Both the position numbers and the translations under genes were made by a program. Shown here piece by piece: positions 1 through 10,745 of a stretch of DNA of 64,000 nt. Source of the DNA: Symbiodinium microadriaticum (lineage: Eukaryota > Sar > Dinophyceae > Suessiales > Symbiodiniaceae); NCBI GenBank assembly GCA_001939145.1, contig LSRX01000170.1, positions 579,622 to 643,621 of the forward strand, read 5' to 3'. Positions within the stretch are counted from its first letter, which is position 1; each line of letters starts with the position of its first letter. The notes below the pieces were generated by a model that saw only the letters and a list, made by a program, of their open reading frames with translations, was not told the DNA's origin and did no database searches.

Positions 1-131
1 AACGCCCCGCCCCAAACCCCCGCTCTCTTTTAGCCATGCCGCAGGCTGCGGGTCGCGGGCCCGTGGAAAGTTGGGGGCGGGTTTAACAAAATGTGCAGAA
101 TCGGAATCACCTAACAGGTGGGGGGGGGGGC

Positions 132-470
132 NNNNNNNNNNNNNNNNNNNNNNNNNNNNNNNNNNNNNNNNNNNNNNNNNNNNNNNNNNNNNNNNNNNNN
201 NNNNNNNNNNNNNNNNNNNNNNNNNNNNNNNNNNNNNNNNNNNNNNNNNNNNNNNNNNNNNNNNNNNNNNNNNNNNNNNNNNNNNNNNNNNNNNNNNNNN
301 NNNNNNNNNNNNNNNNNNNNNNNNNNNNNNNNNNNNNNNNNNNNNNNNNNNNNNNNNNNNNNNNNNNNNNNNNNNNNNNNNNNNNNNNNNNNNNNNNNNN
401 NNNNNNNNNNNNNNNNNNNNNNNNNNNNNNNNNNNNNNNNNNNNNNNNNNNNNNNNNNNNNNNNNNNNNN
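132..470. other. Assembly gap (run of N) flanked by poly-G
   Basis: There are 339 undetermined bases. Ten G and one C precede the gap and seventeen G follow it. G homopolymers on both sides suggest reads failed in a G-rich stretch. Open frames that cross the gap are meaningless. Confidence 0.99.
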
Positions 471-686
471 GGGGGGGGGGGGGGGGGAGGCGCGCAGGAT
501 CAGGATGCTTTATACAGCAGGATTTCATTGGAGTTTGTGCAGTTTGCCGACGTTGAGGTGGGATTTGCTGCAGGTTGCCATTCCTCACATCATACGTAAA
601 CGATGCCACCATGCACTTGCACGTTACAACAAGCAGGAGCATGACGGCATGAAGGTATAGACCATGAACGCCGCACCTTCGATCAG

Positions 687-761
687 GCAGTGGCAGAGAT
701 CAAGAGTGCGCTGAATGCTGTAACATCCGGCTTGCATGGCCAGAGTGGGGAAGCTACGCAG
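687..761 (+). CDS. Candidate orphan exon, unknown protein
   Basis: This is a 25-codon stretch without stops, bounded by CAG|G at the left and CAG|GC at the right, as in the recognisable genes of this window. It reads AVAEIKSALNAVTSG at the start and is rich in Ala, Ser, Glu and Gln, like a helical segment. I recognise no family and no neighbouring exon. Confidence rests only on composition and splice-site fit. Confidence 0.35.
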
Positions 762-1689
762 GCCTATGCCAAGGTTCGGGGCCAGACATGTGGGGCCAGA
801 CACTCTACTTCAACCATCCGCACGGCATGGCACGTTGTCACATGCAGCCCCAGTACTCCCTCAAATGTTCATTTAGGATATTTAGGCCGGTTTGGACCTA
901 ACATGACCCAGCGGCAGGGATAGTAACAGTACGTAAACGCAGCCGGGGACGACTCAGCTTGAGATGTCTCCAACTGTCGCTGTTATAGAACTCCTCATTG
1001 GTCGCTCGACGGCTACATGTTCTAGACGTGTATCACGTTCAGCGAGCATGGCTGTACCCGGTCGTCACCTGTTGACCCCCAAAGCTTGTGCACAGGGTGC
1101 TTCAGTTGCTTTGCCAAGCCATGCCGATAAAGTGCAGCCGAACTAACTAACCACTGGAATCTTATGTGAGTGAGACTTGGCTTGTTGGTGTAGGTCGAAG
1201 GAGTCCGCCAAGTGAGCTACACTGTGTCGGTGTGGTCTGGTCGATCGAAACCCTTGCCCCAAGAATCAACCCTGAAGTCTTGACAAAAGTCCGCGTGCCT
1301 GTTGCAGCATGCAGTTCCCCTGCCATCCCACGTTCCCTGCGGCCGCTGGTCCCGGCAAGTCCTCCTGTCCTGGATTAAAACACTCGGGAAGCGGCGCATT
1401 TGTGGAAGGAGCTCATGTGTTGCGAGCACAAGTTCACAGTAGAAATCACAGAGTTTCGGATGCTCTGTGAATCCTGGAACTCTGAATTCCGATTACCCCG
1501 TCTCTCTCAGCAAATCTCTCTCAGCCAAGCAACCCTCATCCTATCACACGTCCCCCTTTTCCGCTTTTACTAAGCATTCCCCCCCAAATAATAAAACCAC
1601 ATTGAGGCGAATCCTCCCGACACCATCCCTGCCCTAGAAAACCTAGTCTGAATTAGGGTGGAGGGTTTCGAGGCTTCAAATACCCTTAG

Positions 1690-1870
1690 GCAAGAGAGCA
1701 GGAGTTAGAGCAAGAGCAAGAGCAGGAGCAAGAGCAGCAGCGGGAGCATCAGCAAGAGCAGCAGCGAGGTCAAAAGCAAGAGAGCACCAGCAACAGCAAG
1801 AGCAGGAGGAGGCGCAAGAGATGCAACAGAAGCAGGAGCAAAAGCCAGAGCAGGAGCAAGAGCACGACCC
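1690..1870. repeat. Imperfect GAGCAA / GCAGCA repeat
   Basis: This is a degenerate array of AGAGCA and AGCAGCA units. On the minus strand it yields a Cys/Ser/Ala-rich frame that should not be taken as a protein. Confidence 0.85.
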
Positions 1871-3148
1871 CTCAAACGTGGCAGTAGAGATAAACATACC
1901 CAGCATACCCGCTAACAACGAAAACACGTTCCGAGATTTTATCGGGGGGGAATTGAAATTCGGGGGAAGGAATTACTGGTCTTGAAAAACTAGCTCTACA
2001 TTCCTACCTTTTTCCTCCAGTTGCATTTACAGGACCTGAAACTGCAAAATCCCCTGTCGAATAATAGCGCATAGTAGGAGGAAATATGTCTGTCGAGGGA
2101 AGGGATTACTACTGCTTTTAGCTTTACGTCTTCTTCGACTAGACCGACTGCTACTGCTACTAGGTGCTGGATGGAATCGGGAAAGAGCTCGCCGAGGCCG
2201 TGCCCTATTCGGGTGATGCGGATGTCAACTGCCTTGCATGGTCGTTTGATTGTAAGATTCCGGGTTCGGTTTCTTGGGTGAGTAAACTGAGAAGCCTGTG
2301 AAGTTGGAGTCATGCAGTTTCATTGCTGGGTGGTGACATTCGGACGGCGGGTTTCATTGGGGGCTGGTCGTGCTCATGCAAAGCCCGAGGCGTGCAGACT
2401 TGCGAAATTTCAGCCCTTGCGGTGGGCCAACACATTAGTCTGGCCAGGACTGGCGCAGCAGCCGGGCTGCCGCCGAGGCGGCAGCGCGTGGCGCTGCGAA
2501 CCAGCGCCGTGCGCAGCGGGCCAGGTGGCGATGGCTGGTACATTTTGGTTGTGTGCATGAATGTATGTCCGGGCAGTCGTGGATGGAAGTTTAGGTGGCG
2601 TGTCTGGAACTGTTGCATGTCGCTGCCCAAGCAGAGGCTGAGCTCCAACAGCAAGGCTCGCGAGGAGACTTCGCGCGGCCTGGCCTCGGCAGTTTCTTCG
2701 AGCAGGGGAACACATGAATGGACTGGGAAAACTTGGAACGTTGCAACCCAATTAACTCCATTGTTGCCTGACCTGCCCTGTAGCATGGTGCGGACATGTG
2801 ATGTCAGGTGATGAAGCAGGGTCAGACTTCGAAAAACAAGCAAGCGCATGGCAGCCTAGCCCCGAAGCAAAGCACAGGCCACGCGATTGTTCAAAGGCAG
2901 TATGCCAAGGTGATGCAGAACCTCGAGGCAGGGTGCGGAAGGGTGCTTAGTGTGCTCGGTAACATCAGCATCTAGCGACACAAGAAACACTTCTGCCGAG
3001 AGCTGCCTACTGCTCAAGAAACTTTGGTTAAGTCGCGGTGGGACACGCGCTCTTTTGGACGCGATTGTTGTGATTGTGGACATGGCACGACCTGTCTTTC
3101 TCAACTACAAACGTACCCTGCATGTACAAGTGTGCATGCATGTGTGTG

Positions 3149-3222
3149 TTTGTTTTTGTGTGTGTGTGTGTGTGGGTGTGTGTGTGTGTGTGTGTGTCTG
3201 TGTGTCTGTGTCTGCGCACGCA
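3149..3222. repeat. TG microsatellite
   Basis: This is a TG dinucleotide run with a few interruptions. It is the source of Cys/Val-rich false frames on the plus strand and His/Thr-rich ones on the minus strand. Confidence 0.95.
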
Positions 3223-3503
3223 TGCCTGGATGGATGGTTGGTGGCTAGATAGATAGCTGGCTATCTAGCTAATCTAGCTAGCTAGGTATGTAGGTTGGTA
3301 GGTACAAGCATAAACATACAAGGATATAGTGGGTTTCTACAGCTGCATGTGTGCTCGCTGCACTCATGAAGCCCTGTCCGGCCAGGCCTGCCGCGCACGA
3401 ACCGCAGAAGACGAGGACCCATCGTATCGTAGCAATGCAGAACCCATTGCAGACAGTGCGGGTTTTTGTGGATGGACTGAAGACCTGTTAATTAATCACG
3501 AAC

Positions 3504-3869
3504 TTGGTCGGCTACGGTTTCAAAGTACTTCGACTGCTGCAGAGCATCGAGCTGCCTTGCAAGGAAGCTTTGCAGACGGCGCAAGCTGCCGTGGCCGAGG
3601 CGGAAGGTCGAGAACGGCAACAGCCCCTGGCACTGCATTTGAGAAGCGAAGTTGAAGGACAAAGTCAGGGTTCGGGGATCGACTACGAAGAAAAATTCAC
3701 GGCTGCTGTGCGACTTGTGGCACCCGGACGTGGCAATGGTGTGGCCTCGCTGCAAGGAAAAGGTTGCGTGATGACTGCAAGGCAGCTATTTGCTCCTTGG
3801 TTGCAAGTTGCGCATGACGTCCTGGCCTGGCCTAACCCAGAAGCACAAAGCAATAGGCAACTGGTTTGA
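3504..3869 (+). CDS. Weak candidate coding stretch, 121 codons
   Basis: The open frame contains a charged helical-looking stretch (EALQTAQAAVAEAEGRERQQ) followed by GIDYEEKFTAAVRL. The latter resembles the GIDYxExFxxxVR segment of copia-type reverse transcriptases. The residues before it do not look like copia, and the expected QMDVKTAFLNG-like segment does not follow. It could be a decayed retroelement scrap, an unrelated exon or chance. Confidence 0.25.
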   Translation: MVGYGFKVLRLLQSIELPCKEALQTAQAAVAEAEGRERQQPLALHLRSEVEGQSQGSGIDYEEKFTAAVRLVAPGRGNGVASLQGKGCVMTARQLFAPWLQVAHDVLAWPNPEAQSNRQLV

Positions 3870-5241
3870 GAGGAATCGGGGTCGCCACCAGTCAACATAC
3901 TAAAAGCCCCGTCAACATGCCGAGAAGGTAATGAGACGTTGACATGTCAAAAGCAAACTACCGTGAACATGGAAAAACATGCCTTGCGGCCGCCGTTGAC
4001 ATGCTCCCGAGGTCTGATGCTTCCAGACATGCGAACACAGTATTACCCAGTGGTCTTGTGAAGCTGCACTGCACGGTGTGCCTTCAGGCTTTGCGAGTAT
4101 AGTGTACCCTAGACCCCCTCTTCGTACACTACACTCTAAACCCTTTCGCACACGTCCCGGGCCTGTGCAGGCGGAGAAAAAGTGAAAGTGAAAAATTGTA
4201 AACTGACCCGTCAATGTGTCAAGAAGGGCCGCGTCAACGTGTCAAACAGGGCCGCTGTCATGGCAAAGGCGCGAGGTAGGCCCTTGTGCGCTTTCTATAC
4301 AGCTCAACCATCCACGGGTCAAATGGCTTTGCTTCCAGGGTGCACACCTCCGGGGTCTGAGTGGGCGGAAAAAAGTTCAAAGTGAAAAGTCCATGTCAGG
4401 CCGGTCAACATGCTAAACCACAGCTTTAGCATAATGTGCCGAAGCTCTCTTGGCATGCCGGCGCGGCGCCTTTGTATGTTGACGGGCCCCCTCCCTATTT
4501 GACATGTTGCTTAGTTCTGACTTGATAATATGACGGCAGCTCCAGCGGAACACTCAGCAGACCCTTCGATCTTCCATCTTCATGCATGACACCCAGACTC
4601 GTCGATGCCACAGTCTCCTGTAAACCAAGCTCATCTTTTGCAATTTATTCTTTGAGATGGCAGCCTCGGCAACTTGCAGGGCATTTAGAAAGGGCTTCCA
4701 GTCAACTGAACTTGATATGATCACGGATGCTCCCGCCTGGGACAACATAAGCCTGGACAGCGAGGTGATGCGAAGCAATGCCTGAAATCAGCCCGCCTGG
4801 CAGAAAAGGAGGCGACTGCGGAGAGGTGTCCCGGGCTGCAAAGTCTGCCTGCAAGATGTGCCGCCTCGGATTGAGGGATTTGCAAAGTCCAGGGTGGGTG
4901 CCTGAGACTCACCCATGTAGCTCCTAGTACGGGCCTCGTACGTGCCTCGTGATGGTCGTCTTCGGCCTATGCCAAGAGTAGCCCCCCTTGGTTTTCTTGA
5001 AGTTTCGAAGGACCTCTCTGTACAAGCACTACGCAAAGGCTGACGCCCCTTGCCAGCAGCGTACCAGAAAGTCTCCGAGACTCGTAATTCGTTTATGAGC
5101 GCCACAAACAAGTCTGCGGAAGATCGAAAACCCCGGACATACGTCCTGTCAGGCTAAGTTGCCCATAATAATCACTATGTCCCGATCGTGACCTTGATTT
5201 TTTTCGAGAAACTCCTCGCTCCCGCGAGACTCCCCAAGGAG

Positions 5242-5340
5242 GGTCTGAAGGACGCGCTGAAGTTCGCCAAGTCTGCAGAGCAGGCTTCAGCGGCTGAGCG
5301 CCAGAAGGCGATTGCTGCCATCAAGGCCCTCGGTGGTTGA
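5242..5340 (+). CDS. Probable terminal exon of an unidentified gene
   Basis: The exon starts after AAGGAG| and runs 32 codons to a TGA at 5338-5340. It begins GLKDALKFAKSAEQASAAER and ends in IAAIKALGG. The Ala/Lys/Glu-rich helical composition with no rare codons is typical of coding sequence. An (AT)n tract follows the stop directly, which suits the start of a 3' untranslated or intergenic region. Upstream exons were not found and no family is recognised. An alternative start is three bases earlier, at GAG. Confidence 0.55.
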   Translation, partial: GLKDALKFAKSAEQASAAERQKAIAAIKALGG

Positions 5341-5420
5341 GAATATATGTATACATATATAATACATATGTATATATATATATATATATATATAGATATA
5401 GATATAGATAAAGATATAGG
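5341..5420. repeat. AT / ATAG microsatellite
   Basis: An AT-rich run of TATA and GATATA units directly follows the stop codon at 5340. Confidence 0.95.
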
Positions 5421-5480
5421 CCTCTAGAATTGTCTTCACTAGAAGGTGCAAGAAGGGAATCCCGCGATTCGATATTTCAG

Positions 5481-5549
5481 GGGGTCTTCTCAGCCATCCC
5501 TGTCTCGGAGGCCCTGAGGGCCGAGGAGTACGATGCCAACCAGGCCCCT
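5481..5549 (+). CDS. Probable internal exon of an unidentified gene
   Basis: Bounded by TTTCAG|G and CCT|GTAAGC, this 23-codon exon reads GVFSAIPVSEALRAEEYDAN. An alternative donor six bases earlier (CAG|GC) keeps the same frame. It lies only 140 bases after a stop-containing exon, so it belongs either to a second tightly spaced gene or to a tandem copy. Tandem gene copies are common in dinoflagellates. No family is recognised. Confidence 0.5.
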
Positions 5550-8500
5550 GTAAGCGAATGGGGAAAATCGGATGATCGTCTTGGCATTGAAACTATGTGT
5601 GCTTTTTCGGTTGGACTGCCAGTTCGGATGAGCTAACGATAGGCCTCCCATAGCTGGGCCAGATTGTGGGATTTACTGCGTCGTGGCGTGCTTTGCTTTG
5701 CATGCTCACACTGCCGCCTGTTTTGCGTCATCCTTGAACGAACATGGGTTCAAGCTTGCTGCAGGTAGTGGAGGCCTATGAGCCTTGGCGAAGAGGGCTA
5801 AGAGGGCAGTCATTGAATCATGTGGGGCCGCCTTCACAGGCATGTATCCCAAGTGCAGGTGAGCTCGAAGTCTGAGAGGAGCTGCTCTATAGGGCGTGAG
5901 TGTGATGTATTGTTCTCGAGATCACTTCACAAAGCTATGAAAGATTGAGTGGGCTTTCAGCCATTTCAAACAACCAAGTCCCTCCCATTCGGTGTTGTCA
6001 GTCGCACGGCTAAGGAATCCAAGAAGCGAGCGCGACAAGATCAACAAGACGTGGCGTAGGCAGCCATCATCTTGTCTTAAGGCTGACGCACCAGCATCTT
6101 TTAATGAATAGAGATGCCCGGGGCCTCCTGCCGCCTGCCTTGCTTCTTCAAGTCTAATCTGCTTGCAATACGAAGCCTTCAGCTTTGCTTCGTCGGTCAG
6201 ACCAATCGCATCGGGACGTTTGTTTGAGATTCAGGCGTGGTTTTGGCCACTCTTAACAGAGCCCGCTGCAGATCATCCCTCAGCACTCCTGATCGTTGGA
6301 AGCCGCTGCGTTCCCAAAGGGAATTGCCGAATGGGCTTGTGCAACACCTAGCCTGTTCACACATATGTAGCTGACTTGTGTGGCCTGTGAGTCGTCAGCG
6401 AGGAAGCTGTTATTTTGTCTGGGTGCTCTTTCAAAGTGTTTGACGACAAAGAGGTGGCCCTGTACATACTTGTACAGTCCGATGCCAGAACCGTTTCCGA
6501 TGTGAGGACACCACGGGAGCAAGTTCAGGAAGACTCGTAAGGCTACCAGCAGTCTATGGTCATGTAGCCAAAGCATGATTCGTGTAGACTTCTTGAAACT
6601 GCTCCCGGGCGAGCGGGGCCAAAAGGTTGCGTCTATGGTACACTGTATTCGTGAACTGTCCAACTACAGTTCGAGAAACCTTCACTCATCGGCACCAGTT
6701 GGGTCCCTTGGTGAGGCAACTTGCGATTCCTCGCTGTCCAGTATTGAGGAATGGGAGTGCATGTCTAAGGTCTATAAAGCCTAGATCGATGTATCTTCAA
6801 CAGTTGCGTTTGTTTTCTGGTTCCTGTGCTGCCCAAGGCCTTCGATCCCAGCGATGGGCGGTGGCAGCTAGCACTTGCAGCCCGGGGCCCGGACAATCGA
6901 GCTTCTCGTTCTCAGCACTCGTCCCTATTCGCCCATGAAGCTAACGCCTCTGCGGCTCAAGTGTGAGAGCCAAAGTCTGTTTTAGCTAAAGTGCTGGGTA
7001 GAACTCATGTACCATGCGCGATTCGGAGTGATAGCAACTACTTCAGCAGCAACATCTGTAGTAGTAGGTAGTAAGCCTCTCGTAATAAGACTGACAGTTG
7101 CACGACAGGGAAGTGAACATGATAGGCCAAGCACGGGTTTGGGAGTGATGGTCGTGCGCGTCGTTCGTGATTGTCGTGGTGGAACTGTTTGCTGCTTGTA
7201 GGCAGAATTTTGGGAGCCCCGCCCGTCTGCCTCATCGCTTTCGTAAGCCTTGCCGTCTCGATCACGGAAACGGTCGCCACCCCCCGCCATCTTCATCGTA
7301 TTTCATCGTCATCAGAAGCTACTCGGACCCTACACCCTGAGGATGGCAAAGGCACTATTCGAGTCCGGCCCGAGAACGTCACGCCGGAGCCCGAGCCCAG
7401 CGGATCAAAGGCGCGCCGGGCAGCAGGTGTTGGCTGTCTCTTAACACGGGAGCTCTCTCTGACGAGGGCGTCAATGAAGCTTGGGCATTCCTGCGCGAGA
7501 AACCACTTCAAAGCTGACCTCAGAATCCGGGATGTTTGAGGCGTGTGGGGCACCATGGAGCTTAGGGCATAGGTTTTGGACACAATTTATCATCGTGCTT
7601 AGTCCCTGCTGCTGAGGCTTGAACCTGAAAGCAAAGGTTCTTCGTCGTCTTCGGGCGCTACTGCCGAGTCGGGCTCTTTAAATGCCAGACTTGCGCCATG
7701 ATTGAATTGCTTGACATGCCGAACGTGTTAACCTGTTGCTTTTGTTGTTTGAGGGGTGCAGGTAAGCTTGGCTTAGCTTCCTTTCTCGGAAACTGCTGAT
7801 GAATTAGATAGAGAAACCACCCGATCCTCTGCCCTTATGATGACTGAATGACTGATCCATACAATCCCTGTGAACGGCGACATTCACACGGGCGCAGAAC
7901 ACAGCAGTCAATGCCCAGGAAAGCTGAGCTAATACAATCCACATGCTTCCAGTTCGGGCTCGGGGCCTCCCGGAAAGGCTGGTTTAGCGTTGGGATTGTT
8001 TTTCAGGTTTCAGCGTTCAGGATATATATATATATATATTGGTTACAGCAGGAAGTCTTGGGGCGGCATTTGAGGGCACATGCAATATCATTGAATAGGC
8101 CTATGTCGGTCTACAGTTTCACCCGCGGCGAGGTCGGACATACCTGAGGAGTTCCGGTGTGTAATCACCAGGCGCATTTGTGAAGCTGCGGGCATGCTCT
8201 TCACACGGGCAGCCCTTCGGTCAGTTTTCGGGATACTTGTCAGCAGTTGTACAGGACTTGTCACACAACTGCTGCTTCGGAGCCTGGCTTCCTGATGCAG
8301 GGACCTCATGGAAAGGCCAGTCATCACCTCTGACGGACCCTGCCTCAGAAAGTGCACGTGATCGGCACTCACAGCAGCCTGGGAGGGTGGCCATAGGATC
8401 TTGGAGTGGCACGTGTCTAGTGACTAGTGCGAGAATTCGTTCTCTCTTGTTCGACGGGGTTGTGCAGAGGGTGAAAACAGCTTGATTTGGGGCTGATGGA

Positions 8501-8617
8501 GCCCTCACTTTACGATAGTGTGCAGGTGTGGCAGCAGTACAGCAACATCCGGACCTGGAAACTACGCGATAAGTATTGTGAGGATTTGCCGGCTGCCTCT
8601 GCAGCTTCCGTGCTCAG
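5550..8617. other. No supportable plus-strand gene; one minus-strand exon candidate inside
   Basis: Apart from the minus-strand candidate at 6385-6459, I find no exon with both convincing composition and splice sites. Frames around 6900-7550 are long but read like non-coding DNA in all phases. Confidence 0.45.
6385..6459 (-). CDS. Candidate minus-strand exon, unknown protein
   Basis: On the minus strand, TACAG|GGC starts and CAG|GCC ends a 25-codon exon reading GHLFVVKHFERAPRQNNSFL, then ADDSQ. The preceding in-frame residues (IGLYKYVQ) also look coding, so the exon may extend upstream to about 6540. Composition is protein-like and both borders follow the AG|G rule. The family is unknown. 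Confidence 0.4.
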
Positions 8618-8658
8618 GTCACACCTACGAGCGGAGCGCGATCGCCAAGTGGCTGGAG
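8618..8658 (+). CDS. U-box domain exon (first recognised), E3 ubiquitin ligase
   Basis: The exon follows GCTCAG| and reads HTYERSAIAKWLE, the central conserved segment of the U-box (G-H-T/S-Y-E-R-x-A-I-x-x-W-L). It starts in phase 1, so the preceding Gly codon is split by the intron. The donor is GAG|GA. U-box proteins act as E3 ubiquitin ligases or scaffolds that recruit E2 enzymes. The preceding exon, which should carry the Ile/Cys-Pro-Ile core, was not found. Confidence 0.75.
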
Positions 8659-8762
8659 GACTCCGTCCGTCCTGGGCTGCTCAGAGAGCGACAATCACGG
8701 GAACAGAGCTTCTCCAGCCGGCAGCTGGCACTTGCAACATCGCTTTTGATCTGCACAACGAG

Positions 8763-8807
8763 GAGCACAGCACATCGCCCAAGACGGGCCAGGAATTGCC
8801 GGACAAG
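8763..8807 (+). CDS. U-box domain exon (second), joins in phase
   Basis: The exon follows ACGAG| and reads EHSTSPKTGQELPDK, ending at AAG|GC. Spliced to 8618-8658 it gives the classic U-box order WLE-E-H-STSPKTGQELPDK, where the family has T-S-P-x-T-x-x-x-L. Both junctions are phase 0. The next U-box part (L-x-P-N-x-x-L) should lie further right, but I could not place it. With one intron of only about 100 bases and non-GT donors, this pair shows the local intron style clearly. Confidence 0.75.
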
Positions 8808-9992
8808 GCAGCCGAATTAGAGGATCAGTCTGGCGTTGGGGTGAGCAGTAGTTGCAGCTGTTGGATGTAGGGTGTCAACAAGTGCTGAAGGGTCAAACTT
8901 ATATCTTGCAGCGGTGCAGCCTCGAGAACGGCGATGTGCAGCTTGGGACATATTGACCTGCTCCAACGTGTAAACTGGGCCGGACATGAAGGTTTCAGTC
9001 GCTTGCATACTTGGTCTTGCCACATGGCCCGAGCCGATGCCACATAAAAGTGAGGTGAGGATTTGCGGGTTGAAGCCCTTACCTCACAGCCGCAGTCGGG
9101 ATAAGCAGAAGACTCGGAAGCCCAAGTAGGGTTCGCTTCCCCCTGGTCGGAGGTCTTGCGGCCTAACCACGCCCTCCGAGCTCAGATCATCGCATACCGG
9201 GACATCTGCCGGTGGCGTGGGGTAAGAGGGGTGATAAAGCTGGGATGATGTTGCAGCTGTAGGCTGTAGACATCGAGGCTTTCCGACTCCAGTATTTTGC
9301 GTTGTGGCTCACAGGATCAACCTTCCAACATTACCACTGCCGGTGTTTTCAGGCAGTTTCCGGAGCAAGTCGCAGCACTTGCATGTAGGCCTTTAGGCCA
9401 TAGACCGGTGTCAAGTTATGTTTGCTGGAGCAACCCATGACAAATCCATGTATTGTCACGGCACGGTAACATCATGAGATTTGATGACGATATGCACAAC
9501 TGCAATATTGACTTTCCGATGTGGAGGACGTTACAGGCGGTTTTGACAGCACCTGTTTTTTCAGATTGGGCCCAGCATGGAGCGCGCCGATGACCGAGAT
9601 GGGTAATCGACTCTCATTTGCGGAGGCTCGGTGCTTTTACCCCTAACCGGCCGAATTATTGTTACTTACATGGGTAGGTTTGGGGTGCATGCATCGTGAA
9701 TGTATTTGTGTCCGCCGGTGTTCGTGCGTATGCACATAATCAGAGGCGCAGTCAGCAGAGCCTGAGACGCACATACAAAAATACCGTAAGCCTGCATGAG
9801 TGAGGAAGGAAGGAAGGAAGGAAGGAAGGGAGCAAGCCAGCAAGTCAGAGTTAAAGTGCGCATGTGTGTGGGTATGTATGCATGCATGCATGTATGTATA
9901 TAGATGTAGGTGTGGATGGCTGGATGGCTAGCTGGATGAACCGGTGAAGGAAGCATGTGATGTTGCACAAGGTGGCGCGCATGTTTGCGTGG

Positions 9993-10152
9993 GAGACAGA
10001 AAGAGAGACTAACAGACACACAGACAGAGACAAACAGAGAGACACACAGAGAGACAGACAGATAGACAGACAGACAGACAGGAAGACAGACGCAGACAGA
10101 CAGACAGACCGACAGAGAGAGGCGGAGAGAGACAGAGAGAGAAAGAGACAAC
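9993..10152. repeat. CAGA-type microsatellite
   Basis: This is a run of CAGA and GAGA tetranucleotides. It produces Asp/Thr/Arg-rich frames on the plus strand and Ser/Leu/Cys-rich frames on the minus strand, which are not proteins. Confidence 0.95.
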
Positions 10153-10316
10153 CAGGCGGGGACGAGTCTATTTGAGTAGGCCATGTTTGCTGAAGAGGGG
10201 TGAGAAGCCTGGAACCTACCTCTGCTGAGCTCTCAAGTCTCACACCGACTAACGACACGAGACCTCATGCGCGCAGGGGAAGGGGATTTCTCCCCAACCC
10301 CAAACGACGAGCAAGC

Positions 10317-10745
10317 AAGCAAGCAAGAGACAGAGACAGACAGACACAGACAGACACAGACAGACACAAGCAGACACAGACAGACACAGACGGACAAAGA
10401 CAGACACAAACAGACACAAACAGACACAGACAGACACAGACAGACACAGACAGACACAAACAGACACAGATAGACACAGACAGACACAGACAGACAGAGA
10501 CAAACAGAGACAGACAGAGACAGACAGACAGAGATAAACAGCGAATGACAGAGACTGACAAAGACTGACCTGGGCAAACATTGACAGACAGAGACGGACA
10601 GAGATAAACAGCGAATGACAGAGACTGACAGAGACAGACAGAGCAGACAGAGACAGACTGAGATGGACAGAGGCAGACAGGGAAGGACAGAGACAGACAG
10701 AGAGACAGACAGAGACACAGACAGACAGGCAGACCGGCAGACAGA
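10317..10745. repeat. Long CAGACA minisatellite
   Basis: About 430 bases of CAGACA, CAGAGA and AAACAGACA units, beginning after a short AAGC repeat. A block GATAAACAGCGAATGACAGA occurs twice (near 10532 and 10600), showing internal duplication of a larger unit. Confidence 0.95.

Larger units (their letters stand above)
762..5241. other. No supportable gene; simple repeats only
   Basis: I see no exon chain here. The stretch holds a GAGCAA/GCAGCA-type repeat near 1690-1870, a TG microsatellite near 3149-3222 and one weak open frame at 3504-3869, listed separately. The overlapping frames at 2310-2850 on both strands agree with no family I know. Confidence 0.5.

Noticed and set aside
71..660. 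Three plus-strand frames spanning the N run
   Set aside because: The sequence inside the gap is unknown; the frames exist only because N codons are not stops.
3659..3705. Copia reverse transcriptase from GIDYEEKFTAAVRL
   Set aside because: Only one short motif matches; neither the preceding nor the following conserved blocks are present, so it is kept only as a weak candidate.
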